Below are positions 31,501-41,070 of a DNA stretch of 64,000 nucleotides, one piece after another. The notes under the pieces are model-generated. The model made no database searches and was not told the DNA's origin. It saw only the letters and a list, made by a program, of their open reading frames with translations. The translations under genes were made by a program, and so were the position numbers. How positions within the stretch are numbered: position 1 is the first letter of the stretch; each line of letters begins with the position of its first letter. This DNA is from Sporothrix humicola. Lineage: Eukaryota; Ascomycota; Sordariomycetes; Ophiostomatales; Ophiostomataceae. The stretch lies in contig WNYE01000003.1 of assembly GCA_021396245.1 (NCBI GenBank), positions 124,001-188,000 of the forward strand. Reading direction: 5' to 3'.

Positions 31501-34500
31501 ACAACCTGAATGCCGAGATCGTGCTGGGCAACGTTCGCACGCGTGACGAGGCCGTCGAGTGGCTCGGCTACACGTACCTGTTTGTGCGTATGTTGAGATC
31601 GCCCGGTCTGTACCAGGTCGGCGCCGAGTATGAGGACGACGAGGCGCTCGAGCAGAAGCGTGTTGACCTTGTGCACTCGGCAGCGCTTGTTCTGCGCAAG
31701 TCGGGCTTGGCCAAGTACGACGAGAAGACGGGCCGCGTACAGGCCACCGAGCTCGGCCGCATTGCGTCGCACTACTATATCACGCACAGCTCCATGGAGA
31801 CATACAACAACCTGATCCAGCCGTCCATCTCGACGATCGAAATGTTCCGCATCTTTGCGCTGAGCGGCGAGTTCAAGTTCATCCCCGTGCGCCAGGAGGA
31901 AAAGCTGGAGCTGGCCAAGCTGCTCGGCCGCGTCCCCATCCCCGTCAAGGAGAGCATCGAGGAGCCGCACTCCAAGATCAACGTGCTGCTGCAGGCCTAC
32001 ATTTCGCGCCTGAGCCTGGAAGGTCTCGCGCTCATGGCCGACATGGTCTACGTCACACAGTCCGCCGGCCGTATCCTGCGCGCCGTGTTTGAGATTACGC
32101 TCAAGAAGGGCTGGGCCAGCGTGGCTAAGACGGCGCTCGATCTCTGCAAGATGGCCGAGAAGCGCATGTGGCCCACGATGTCGCCGCTGCGCCAGTTCGC
32201 CAGCTGCCCGCGCGACATTGTCCAAAAGGCCGAGCGCATCGATGTGCCGTGGAAGAGCTACTTTGACCTCGACCCGCCGCGCATGGGTGAGCTGCTCGGC
32301 CTGCCCAAGGCCGGCACGACCGTCTGCCGCCTCGTGGCCAAGTTCCCGCGTCTGCAGCTGCAGGCCCAGGTGCTGCCGATTACGCGGTCGATGATGCATG
32401 TCAGTCTGACGATTACGCCCAACTTTGAGTGGGACGACGAGGTGCACGGCACGTCCGAGAGCTTCTGGATTCTGGTCGAGGACTCGGACGGCGAGGACAT
32501 CCTGTACCACGACCAGTTCCTGCTGCGCAAGGAGTTTGCGCAGTCCGAGAACAATGAGCACGTCGTCGAGTTCACCGTCCCCATCACCGACCCCATGCCG
32601 CCCAACTACTTCGTCTCGGTCATCTCCGACCGCTGGATGCACGCCGAGACGCGCCTGGCCGTGCCCTTCCAGAAACTGCTGCTGCCTGACAAGTTCCAGC
32701 CGCACACGGAGCTGCTCGACCTGCAGCCGCTGCCTGTGTCGGCCCTCAAGACCAAGGACCACATGGCCCTGTACCCCGACTGGCCCACCTTCAACCGCAT
32801 CCAGACGCAGACGTTCAACTCGCTCTACGCGACAGATCAGAACGTGCTCGTCGGATCGTCGACGGGCAGCGGTAAAACGGTGTGTGCCGAGTTTGCGCTG
32901 CTGCGCCTGTGGGGCCAGCATCTTCAGCGTCAGCAGCAGGCCGGAAGGGATGTCGACGATGTGGAGGATGTGCGCGCCGTGTATGTCGCCCCTCTTCAAG
33001 AGCTGGTCGACGTGCAGTTCCGCCACTGGGAGCATCGCTTCAGCAAGCTGCGTGGCGGCGGACGCGTCGTCGTCAAGCTGACGGGCGAGGCCACCAACGA
33101 CCTCAAGCTGCTGCAAAAGGGCGACCTGATCCTGGCGACACACTCCCAGTGGGACACGCTGGCCCGTCGCTGGCAGCGCCAGAAGCTCGTGCAGTCGGTG
33201 CGCCTCTTTATCGCCGATGACCTGCACATGATCGGCAGCAGCGCCGCCCAGGGCTACCAGTACGAGCTGCTCGTGTCGCGCATGGCGCACATCCGCGAGC
33301 AGCTTCAGGCCAAGAGCCCGCCACTGCGCATTGTCGGCCTCAGCGTCTCCCTCGCCAACGTCCGCGAGATGGGCAGCTGGATCGGCGCCACCAAGCACGA
33401 CATCTACAACTTTAGCCCCCAGGTGCGCCCTGTGCCGCTCGAGCTCCACCTGCAGTCGTACTCGGTGCCGCACTTCCCGTCGCTCATGCTGGCCATGGCC
33501 AAGCCGACCTACCTAGCCATTACGCAGCTGTCGGCCGCACAGCCGGCGCTCGTGTTTGTGCCGAGCCGCAAGCAGACCCGGGCGACGGCTCGTGATCTTC
33601 TGCTGGCCTGTGTCGCCGACGACGACGAGGACCGCTTCCTGCACGTCGACCCGGCCCAGCTGGCGCCTCTCCTCGAAAAGGTGCAAGAAGCTGCGCTGCG
33701 CGAGGCACTTTCGCACGGTATCGGCTACTACCACGAGGCGCTGAGCGAGACGGACAAGCGCATCGTGCGCCACCTGTTTGTCAACGGCGCCATCCAGGTC
33801 CTGGTCGCATCGCGCGATGTTTGCTGGGAACTGGACTGCACGGCGCATCTCGTGGTTGTCATGGGCACGCAGTTCTTTGACGGCCGCGAGCACCGCTACG
33901 TCGACTACCCCGTCAGCGAGGTCCTGCAAATGTTTGGCAAGTCGCTCAAGCCGGCGCGCGAGGCCGGCGGCCGCAGCCGTGGCGTGCTCATGGTGCCCGC
34001 CGTCAAGCGCGACTACTACAAAAAGTTCTTGAACGAGGCGCTGCCCGTTGAGTCGCTGCTGCACGACAACCTGGCCGACGCATTCATGACCGAGGTCAGC
34101 ACCAAGACGATCACGTCGGGTGACAGCGCGCTCGAGTGGATTTCTACGACCTACCTGTACCGCCGCCTGTTTGCCAACCCGAGCTACTACAGCCTGCCTT
34201 CGCGCTCCGACGACGCCATGGGCCAGTTCCTGACGGAGCTGGTCGAGGAGACGCTGCGCGAGCTCAGCGACACCAGGCTAATTACGATTGACGAGGACGA
34301 GGGCACGGTGACGCCGACCAACGGCGCGCTCGTCGCCGCGCACTACAACCTGTCGTACGTTACGATGCAAACGCTACTGCTGTCGCTGACGGCGCGCACC
34401 AAGCTCAAGGGTATTCTGGAGATCGTGACGGCCGCTGCCGAGTTTGAGACGATCCAGACCCGCCGCCACGAAGAGGGCCTGCTGCGCCGTATTTATGATT

Positions 34501-35396
34501 GTGTCCCCGTCAAGATGGCCTCGGCGTCCGCCGACGGCGAGATCGACTACAACGCGCCCTCCTTCAAGGCCTTTGTGCTGCTGCAGGCGCACTTCTCGCG
34601 CATGCAGCTGCCCATCGACCTGGCCAAGGACCAGGAGGTCGTCGTGCGCAAGGCGCCCAGCCTGCTGAGCGCCGCCGCCAATTTGTTGGTCGACGAGGGC
34701 CACCTCAACGCGCTCCAGGCGATTGAGATGATGCAGATGGTCGTGCAGGCCATGTGGGACCGCGACAGCCCGCTCAAGCAGATCCCGCACTTTACGCCCG
34801 AGGTCATCAAGGTGGCCGCCAAGTACAAGATCAAGGACATCTTTGATTTCATCGACCAGATGAACCCCGAGGAGAACAAGCAGTACGGCAAGCTCGTCAA
34901 GGAGCTGGGCCTCACGCAAGCTCAGCTCGTCGAGGCTGCCCACTTCACCAACGACAAGTACCCGGACATGTCGCTCGATTTCTCGGTTGAAGACGAGGAC
35001 CAGCTCGAGACCGGCACCGACATGTTCTTGAAGGTGAAGCTGGCGCGTGAGGAAGAGGACGAGGACGAAGACGAGGACAAGGACAGCGACGACGAGGAAG
35101 AGTTTGACAACTCGGTGCACGCGCCCTTCTTCCCTGGCGACCGCACCAGTGGTTGGTGGCTGATTGTCGGCGAAGAGAGCACCAAGACAGTCATCGGCAT
35201 CCGCTACGTTACAGTCGGCCGCAAGCCGCTGCAGTTGCGCATCAAGGCCCGCCTGCCCGACGAGCCCGGCAAGCACACCTTCAAGCTGTACCTCATGAGC
35301 GACAGCTACGTGGGCGTCGACCAGGACCCCGAGTTTACGGTTAACGTCGCCGAGGGCATGGACGAAGACAGCGAGGAGGAGAGCGAGGATGAGTAG
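28542..35396 (+). CDS. BRR2: BRR2 / SNRNP200 spliceosomal U5 snRNP helicase
   Basis: Single exon of 2,284 residues, slightly longer than the ~2,140-2,160 typical of the family. N-terminal region with acidic stretches (about 205-270), then two helicase cassettes. The N-terminal cassette is complete: APTGSGKT near 587-596, DEIH near 700, GLSATLP near 734 and QMLGRAGRPQ near 941. The C-terminal cassette has SSTGSGKT near 1439, but DDLH, GLSVSLAN and QMFGK in place of motifs II, III and VI. This matches the known regulatory pseudo-helicase half of Brr2. Each cassette is followed by a Sec63-type unit. An acidic insert (EEDEDEDEDKDSDDEEE) lies in the last one and the C-terminus is acidic. Brr2 unwinds U4/U6 snRNA to activate the spliceosome. 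Family call is very firm. Confidence 0.96.
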   Translation: MSNNANYDRDVSQYKYAAMSNLVLQADRRFISRRKDEPTGDPESMAGRLQIQDMGSRIARESAPKTKKNSAMPDVKRGDFREGEAVLQREQRKRQGQAAGGMRGTSILAGADLLVEGLRYRPRTSATRATFELILSSVARELGDVSHEIVRSAADAVLEYLKDDDLKDFDKKKEIDDILGVSLSAKAFNELVNLGKKITDYDEQGDDDDAEMADAGANDDEEIDERQGVAVDFEEEDEDEDAILNEVRDVSSEDEDGDDDEDGTGEAADHPGFAEEANAGGAGVDRDEEELGFVEGDAMIIDPSASGAAASRGGRQQGKVKDETFVPARDIDAFWLQRQIGRLYPDAHVQHDKTTQALHILSGEPDEPEGSEKPLHEIENEMMELFDYEHPEVTQKLIDNREKIVWLTKLARAETDEERATIEREMASEGLRWILNELQGKTAGDDAANGKKGKMEIKMDVDSSALAAADAGKAAKTEEGKEGGLVGGLQPRRAINLENLVFEQGNHLMTNPRVSLPDGSTKRAFKGYEEIHVPPPKKRNDPNDANIPITDMPAWARGPFSTAKTLNRIQTRCYPSAFGGDENMLICAPTGSGKTNVAMLTILRAIHNHRDPETGEIDLDSFKIVYIAPLKALVQEQVGNFGKRLEPFGIRVSELTGDRQLTKQQIAETQIIVTTPEKWDVITRKATDLSYTNLVRLIIIDEIHLLHDDRGPVLESIVSRTLRKTEQTGEPVRLVGLSATLPNYRDVASFLRVDPKTGLFHFDGTYRPCPLRQEFIGVTDRKPIKQLKTMNDITYTKVLEHVGKNRNQMLIFVHSRKDTAKTARHIRDKALDLETINQILKHDAGSREILQEAAEQATDKDLKDLLPYGFGIHHAGMSRADRTDVEDLFAQGAIQVLCCTATLAWGVNLPAHTVIIKGTQVYSPEKGSWVELSPQDVLQMLGRAGRPQFDTYGEGIIITTQNELPYYLSLLNQQLPIESQLVSRLVDNLNAEIVLGNVRTRDEAVEWLGYTYLFVRMLRSPGLYQVGAEYEDDEALEQKRVDLVHSAALVLRKSGLAKYDEKTGRVQATELGRIASHYYITHSSMETYNNLIQPSISTIEMFRIFALSGEFKFIPVRQEEKLELAKLLGRVPIPVKESIEEPHSKINVLLQAYISRLSLEGLALMADMVYVTQSAGRILRAVFEITLKKGWASVAKTALDLCKMAEKRMWPTMSPLRQFASCPRDIVQKAERIDVPWKSYFDLDPPRMGELLGLPKAGTTVCRLVAKFPRLQLQAQVLPITRSMMHVSLTITPNFEWDDEVHGTSESFWILVEDSDGEDILYHDQFLLRKEFAQSENNEHVVEFTVPITDPMPPNYFVSVISDRWMHAETRLAVPFQKLLLPDKFQPHTELLDLQPLPVSALKTKDHMALYPDWPTFNRIQTQTFNSLYATDQNVLVGSSTGSGKTVCAEFALLRLWGQHLQRQQQAGRDVDDVEDVRAVYVAPLQELVDVQFRHWEHRFSKLRGGGRVVVKLTGEATNDLKLLQKGDLILATHSQWDTLARRWQRQKLVQSVRLFIADDLHMIGSSAAQGYQYELLVSRMAHIREQLQAKSPPLRIVGLSVSLANVREMGSWIGATKHDIYNFSPQVRPVPLELHLQSYSVPHFPSLMLAMAKPTYLAITQLSAAQPALVFVPSRKQTRATARDLLLACVADDDEDRFLHVDPAQLAPLLEKVQEAALREALSHGIGYYHEALSETDKRIVRHLFVNGAIQVLVASRDVCWELDCTAHLVVVMGTQFFDGREHRYVDYPVSEVLQMFGKSLKPAREAGGRSRGVLMVPAVKRDYYKKFLNEALPVESLLHDNLADAFMTEVSTKTITSGDSALEWISTTYLYRRLFANPSYYSLPSRSDDAMGQFLTELVEETLRELSDTRLITIDEDEGTVTPTNGALVAAHYNLSYVTMQTLLLSLTARTKLKGILEIVTAAAEFETIQTRRHEEGLLRRIYDCVPVKMASASADGEIDYNAPSFKAFVLLQAHFSRMQLPIDLAKDQEVVVRKAPSLLSAAANLLVDEGHLNALQAIEMMQMVVQAMWDRDSPLKQIPHFTPEVIKVAAKYKIKDIFDFIDQMNPEENKQYGKLVKELGLTQAQLVEAAHFTNDKYPDMSLDFSVEDEDQLETGTDMFLKVKLAREEEDEDEDEDKDSDDEEEFDNSVHAPFFPGDRTSGWWLIVGEESTKTVIGIRYVTVGRKPLQLRIKARLPDEPGKHTFKLYLMSDSYVGVDQDPEFTVNVAEGMDEDSEEESEDE

Positions 35397-36096
35397 GACA
35401 GTGCGTTAAAAAAATCTAAGTGAAGGGATGAGGGGGAATGAGGAAGGAATATTGGCAAGGGCTTGATAAAAGCGACACATAAAAAAGGGATTTACGACTG
35501 TTTTCCTCGAGGCGGTGTATATTACGGAGTTTATTTTTCTTGTATATGGCAATATTATCTGTTATAATTCATTAGTTTCTTGCAATATCGGCCGTCGCTG
35601 CACATATGCGATCCAACTTTTAATACCGTTGGGCTTTACGACATGCACACTGACAAAACACTACAAAAATGAGGTGGCTGGTCGTCGGTGTCGTGAGACT
35701 CAAGAAATGCGCCGAAGAAGCTGCTTCGAATGCGCCGCCTTCTGATTGGCTGGCGCTATTAGACAACAAGGTGCACGGGCCATGTCTGGGGAAATCGGCG
35801 GTTGGCGGTATGTCGCCAGCACCACTGCAGTAGCCAGTGGCATCAACGACCTGAGCCAGCAGAAAATGGTAAGAAGGAAATGTCCAGCCACCCGATCGCT
35901 CCTTCTTCTCGTAGAGTTAGTTGAGAAAAGAAAAAGGGAAAGAGTCGAGCCAAGAGAGTGAGGGAAGGAGCAGCTGACTTAGTACGCCACAAGGACTGTT
36001 CCTGCCTGATCTGCTTTGGTCTAGTGTACCGTGTATCTTTCATGAAAGGCGGTAAAAACGTCTTGATTTTCCAAATATTCATGATGTTCATATACT
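35397..36096. other. Convergent 3' flanks of BRR2 and kinase
   Basis: AT-rich spacer with no recognised gene. It contains the left copy of a diverged direct repeat (35891-35988) whose partner lies beyond the kinase gene. Confidence 0.5.
35891..35988 (+). repeat. Diverged direct repeat flanking kinase, left copy
   Basis: Starts CCCGATCGCTCCTTCTT and runs through GAGTTAG, a purine-rich GAGCCAAGAGAGTGAGGGAA block and AGTACGCC. The same words in the same order occur at 37709-37847. Confidence 0.45.
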
Positions 36097-37074
36097 TCAG
36101 GCATCTTGGGCATCTTGGCCTTTACCCTCCTGGAGCTCTTTCTCTTGACGCTCTTGCTCCTTCTTCTTCGCCTCTGCCTCGGGCCGGAACTGGTCCATCA
36201 ACGGGATGAGCTCGCTATGAATGTCCACGGCGAACCTGTATTCACTTTTCCAGCACCTGAGAATAATGTCCCCGATCAACAGGTCGCCCACGTCCGCAGG
36301 GTACTCTTTGCGCTCAAACGAGGCCGTAATGTCGTCCTGCGGCGCCCGGTCCTGGTGCGGTCGGTGGCCTGTCAGGATGTGGTAAAATGTGCTGCCGAGG
36401 GCAAAGATGTCTGTATCTTTGTTGCATTCCCATGGAGGCGGCCGTGGCAAGAAATATCCTTCCGACTCAGCCTCCAACGGTGCGTCGCCATCAATAGCAC
36501 TGCCGCCGAAATCAATAATGCGGAGACTGAGATCATCGGCCACAAGCAGATTGTCGGGCCGTAGATCGCAGTGAATGACCTTGTGGTAGTGAAAATAGGC
36601 CAGACCATCGGCTGCTTCAATGCACCACAGCATGCGCTGGCAAAGGCTGGCCTCTGGGTGCGATTCAAGGTAGTCATACAGGCTACCGTTCTTGCAGTAG
36701 CCCAGCGTGATGGATGCCGACGTTGGCGAGACGCTGCCGCCGAAAAATGGCAGCAGACGGCGGTGCGGCGGGAGGTGAATATACACAGAGCATTCTCGCA
36801 AGATGTTGCGTATATGCAGCTTGTGAAATCGCGGACTTTCGCCTTCGCGTGCGGTTTTGACGATGCGTGTTCCGCACGGCTGGACCACCACCGAGCCAAA
36901 GGCACCTCGTCCAATAGAGTTCTGGGGTGGGGTTGCAAGAAGATGTTAGAAAAAGAAAGAAAAAAAACTGCTGTGAGGAGGCTGTAGTAAAGGACAAAGA
37001 CTCACACGGCGTGCGGTTGATATTGCTTGAGCCTGTGCAATACCCTCACCAACGGGAGGAGCCGGTTCGCACAT
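36097..37074 (-). CDS. Small protein kinase with HCD catalytic loop
   Basis: Two exons. Exon 1 is 37074-37006 (23 codons). The intron (37005-36922) starts GTGAGT, has a CTAAC branch site and ends CCCCAG. Exon 2 is 36921-36097. The product has 297 residues, essentially a bare kinase domain. Visible: Gly-loop GRGAFGSV (27-34), Lys45 (RIVK), alphaC Glu66, catalytic loop HCDLRPDN with D142 and N147, and DFG at D160. Cys replaces the usual Arg of HRD, so it is a non-RD kinase. No clear APE motif: the segment reads LPRPPPWE. A charged Lys/Glu/Gln tail closes the chain. Substrate and pathway are unknown. The catalytic residues suggest activity. The gene lies alone between long non-coding stretches and a pair of diverged direct repeats. 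Confidence 0.82.
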
Positions 37075-38302
37075 TGTTTTCTTTACGTTCAACTCGCATC
37101 TAGTGGATTGTCTGACGTGCAACGGAGGCGAGGATGATAGGACAAATTATTTGATAATGAGCCTGGATCGATGAATAAATTTGGCAGCGTGTGGCTGGAT
37201 GAAACATAAAAGTCAACAAATGCCATTTCAGGGGACATGATGACATAAGCAGTTAGTTGTCAAGGACATCATGATGGCTGGATGAAGAGTTTCGTTGATA
37301 GCAGTCTAGGTGCTTGAGCTCCGCAAGAGAGGATCAAGATGGGATAAAATACGATGAGGCCTATGTTGACAGTCTTGATTTTATCGGCAGCCAGGTGCAC
37401 AATCATATGGGAAGGAGCACCCCCCGAAGAGAGTGGAAAGATGTTTACTCCACTTCCCGACCGCCTACTCAGTAGAAAACGAGACGAGTTCGATGAGTTA
37501 AATACGTTAAAAAGGCAGACATAAAGAGAATAAAAATCGATGCCCAAGGATGGTATAGAATAGCCGTTCAACCATTTGCAGATAATTAACTGACGGTAGG
37601 CGTTGGCCAACTTCAGGTCTAGATCTTGTAAATGTAAGCAGCAACTAATAGCAGCTAATGGTGACAGGAACGAGCCAACAACAAAGAGGAAGAAACTGGT
37701 CAGCTTTTCCCGATCGCTCCTGCTTGTTATTGGCGTCGATCCCCCCTCTCCGCAACGGCAAGTTAGCGGAGTTAGCCCAGAGACGAAAGAGGTGAGCCGA
37801 GAAGCGAGGGAAAGAGCAACCAACGCATCCCGTACTCCAGTACGCCGTGCAGGAGCCAAGCAGTCGCCGTCATCGCCGTGGAAATAACGTGACCTGGGGC
37901 GGCAAAAAGTAGACATCCTTTCCCAATGTTTCGCAACCATCTTCCGTCGTTTGAACTTACATTTTTCCTGTCAACTTTCATCAATTGTATTATTGCATCA
38001 TCGCATTTTCATCGCACACATTCTGCTTCCCTTCGTCCCATCATCAATTGGCCCCTCAGAGGTCCCCATTGAGCTCCCTCGGACCACCCCCGCCCAGTAT
38101 ATCCACAGCGGTGAGCGCCTGAGCTTCAGACGAACGGCCTTCAAGTGGCCGATGCGCCGTTGAACAGATTAGAAGCTGCGCAAATCCTCGAGAGTACACC
38201 GTCTTGTCTCAACACCACAAGACACGGAAATCGATCCCATCGACACTTACCACAATCGCTCCTGCCTCTTGCACTAACATCCGCGACCTATTCCTTCCCT
38301 TT
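37075..38302. other. Spacer between divergent kinase and PWWP genes
   Basis: 1.2 kb of lower-GC DNA that should hold both promoters. It carries the right copy of the diverged direct repeat (37709-37847) and TCGCTCCTGC words near 37713 and 38255. A 223-codon minus-strand frame (37940-37269) is not convincing. Confidence 0.5.
37709..37847 (+). repeat. Diverged direct repeat flanking kinase, right copy
   Basis: CCCGATCGCTCCTGCTT matches the left copy at 16 of 17 positions. GAGTTAG, GAGCCGAGAAGCGAGGGAAA and AGTACGCC follow in the same order, with an extra ~40 bases early on. Confidence 0.45.
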
Positions 38303-41070
38303 ATGATGGCCGACACAGCACCCGAACAGCTGACCAAAGCTGCGTCAACCAGTGACCAGCCCAAAAAGACGGAAAAGACGGGTCCGGCCGTTGTCGCGCA
38401 AGCTATTGAAAAGCTCAAGAAGACGGCTGAGGATGCCGAAAAGGACGAGAAAGAAAATACGACGAGCACCGAGAAACCGGCCGGTGTGCCCGTGAGCTCC
38501 GACAAGGACGCCGTTCCTGCCTCATCTTCTGCTGCTGCTGCTGCTGCTGAGGAAGGAGCCAAGGTTGTCGACAGCGACAGCACAACCCACACCAAAGGTA
38601 TTGCTTGATTGGACAGTTCTTGTCTTACCCATGTTGCGATTTTTCCTATTTTATTTGCTTTAAAAATAAATGCCACCCTGCCAGCCAGCTGCGTGTGGTG
38701 TGCGCGCGCCGCACCCACACCACCACTACCGCCTTCCTACCCCCTGGTCGTTCCTGCCTTCTTTGTTTTTCTTGTTGCTCTTTGCTGGCGGCTGTGCTCC
38801 ACTCAAATCGCAATCCCGCCTGTCCCTTTTCCCGTGTCCTTTGCTTGCCTTTTCGCTGCTCTTTCTTCGCTCTCGCCGCGCCTGTTTTCTCTGGGTCTCT
38901 GTTGCTTTCTCGTGCTGCTTTTTCTGACTGTCTCTCCCTCACGTTCTTCCTCGTTCTTCTGCCTTGTCGCTCCTTCCCCATCCAATTGCCTCCACCCTGG
39001 CACACCCCCCCCTTCTTGGAAGGTGCTCTGACTGGCGCGCCTTGTTCGCTCCTTCTACCTTCTGCCCCCTACTAAACTACTTGCCTCTTTCCGCGCCCTG
39101 TTTCCTCTCCTTCCTTTTTTCTCCTCTCCTTCCCTTCCTCTCTCCCTTCCTCTTAGCACGCGCGCATTTCCTTTTCCCCACGTCACGCGAAAAGGCAACG
39201 CAGCCACAAAAAAACACAAACCACGCCTCCCAACAACTCCTTTAGTTTTGGACGTGCCTTTTTTCATCAACAATTCCTTATCCCACCATCATTGCTCACA
39301 TCACTCGTCTTTTTGCCATTGCTGCCGAAGACGTCCAACCATTCGCTAACCACCAATTATCATCGCAATTGCCCGTTCTAGCAGCTCCAGCTAAAGATCA
39401 AGCTCAAGATCAAGCTAAAGCAGACGCACCACTACCCACAACTGAAAAAGAACAAGACCAGCCTCCCAAGGCACCCGACAACCAGACGACTGACAGCGCG
39501 ATGGCCGAAGCCGCCAAGGAAGACAAGGCCCCGGTCTCGCCGGTGGCTGATACCACAAAGGAGACTGGAGATGATGTCAAGGCTGATTCCAAGTCGGAGG
39601 AGACGCGTGCCGACGACGTGAAGGAGGCGGCGGCCGAGACTACAGAGGAGAAGAAGGACGAGAGCAGCGCGGGCGCGGCGGCAGAGGAGGCAAAGCCTGC
39701 AAAGGCGCCGACAACATTGGCGCGTCGCAAGTCGGTCGGCCAGAAGCTGAACCGCAAGGGCTCCAAGGCGCGGATAGTGCATCTGGACGCGAAGCCCGGA
39801 GAGCACTACTTTGTCAAGCTCAAGGGCTACCCGGCGTGGCCCGCCGTTATCTGTGACGAGGACATGCTGCCGCAGACGCTGATCAAGGGACGCCCCGTTA
39901 CTGCCGCGCGCCCCGACGGCACCTACCGCGAGGACTACGCTGACGGCGGTAAGCGCGCCCACGACCGCACATTCCCGGTCATGTACCTCTACACAAACGA
40001 ATTGTAAGTGCGATGGTGGTGATGGCGATGACGACGACGAGCTTTGAGATGTAATGGCCGATACTAACCTCTCCAGTGGCTGGGTGCCCAACACGGACAT
40101 GATCGACCTCGACCCCGAGAAGGCGCTGGCGTCCATCAACGACAAGATGCGGAAGGACCTGCAACAGGCCCATAAGCTCGCTGCCGAGAACCACCCGCTC
40201 GACTACTACAAGGACCTGCTCCGCCAGTTCCAGGAGGAGCTCGAGGAGGCCGAGGAGGCCAAGCGCCAGGCCGCCGAGGCCAAGCGCCTCGCCGCATCCA
40301 CCCCCAAGAAGTCCAAGAAGGCCGCCAAGGAGGACGTCGACATGCTGGACGTGCCTGAGGACGACGACGAGCAGGCGACCGCCTCGTCTAAGAAGAGCAA
40401 GAAGCGCAAGGCCGACGACGACACCCGCACGCCGCAGCGGTCCGACTCGGTGAAGAAGCCCAAGATCAAGATCACCTCGTCGGGGACGCCCAAGAGCAAC
40501 GGCACGCCCACGGCGTCCAAGTCCAAGCAGACGTCCAAGGCGTCGGCCGTCGGCAAGACCAAGGAGGCTGTGCTACCCGTCGAGCCGGAGCTGTCCCCCG
40601 CGGAGAAGCGCCAGCGCAAGGCCAAGGAGGTGCTGTTCTTGCGGCACAAGATCCAGAAGGGCCTCTTGACCAGAGATCAGGTGCCCAAGGAGGAGGAGAT
40701 GAAGGCTGTGTCCGACTACCTCACAAAGCTCGAGGGCTTCCCCGACCTCGAGGTCGGCGTTATCCGCGAGACCAAGATCAACAAGGTGCTCAAGGCCATT
40801 CTCAAGATCGCCACCATCCCGCGCGAGGGCGAGTTCGAATTCAAGAAGCGGTCGCAGGCCCTGCTCGAGAAGTGGAACAAGCTGCTGGCCGCCGAGCCGG
40901 CACCCGAGGGCGCTGCGGCCACTAACGGCGCATCAGCGACGACCAACGGCAACGGCGAGGCCAAGTCCAACGGTGTCAAGAAGGACGACGAGAAGAAGGA
41001 GGAGAAGGCCGGCTCAGAACCCGCCGCTGAGAGCGAGAAGAAGGATACGGCCGTCGAAGCAGCAGCATAG
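38303..41070 (+). CDS. PWWP-domain chromatin protein with LEDGF/TFIIS-N-like C-terminus
   Basis: Three exons: 38303-38597, 39382-40003 and 40077-41070, giving 636 residues. Intron 1 (784 nt) is unusually long and C/T-rich, with a CTAAC branch site about 30 bases before CTAG. A second acceptor, CCAG at 39390, is also in frame. Intron 2 (73 nt) has GTAAGT and TACTAAC. Residues 1-200 are disordered and Ala/Lys/Glu-rich. The PWWP domain follows (GEHYFVKLKGYPAWPAVICDED, with PAWP as the signature). Then come a Lys-rich nuclear region (KKSKKRKADDD) and a helical bundle (about 500-590) resembling LEDGF/TFIIS-N or Ioc4 regions. PWWP domains read methylated H3K36 nucleosomes. Likely an ISWI-associated (Ioc4-like) or related factor, not proven. 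A shorter form could start at the ATG at 39501. Confidence 0.82.
38598..39381 (+). other. Long pyrimidine-rich intron 1 of the PWWP gene
   Basis: 784 nt against 53-85 for ordinary introns here. From about 38690 to 39260 the strand is dominated by C and T. It could include an internal promoter for a shorter transcript. Confidence 0.65.

Noticed and set aside
28512..33473. Two long minus-strand open frames (716 and 903 codons) opposite BRR2
   Set aside because: They are antisense shadows of a GC-rich, strongly codon-biased gene, are rich in Leu/Val/Arg/His, and match no family. BRR2 on the + strand explains the region.
37269..37940. 223-codon minus-strand frame between kinase and PWWP genes
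   Set aside because: It begins with ATG but has mixed codon use, no motif and overlaps the repeat and promoter region.
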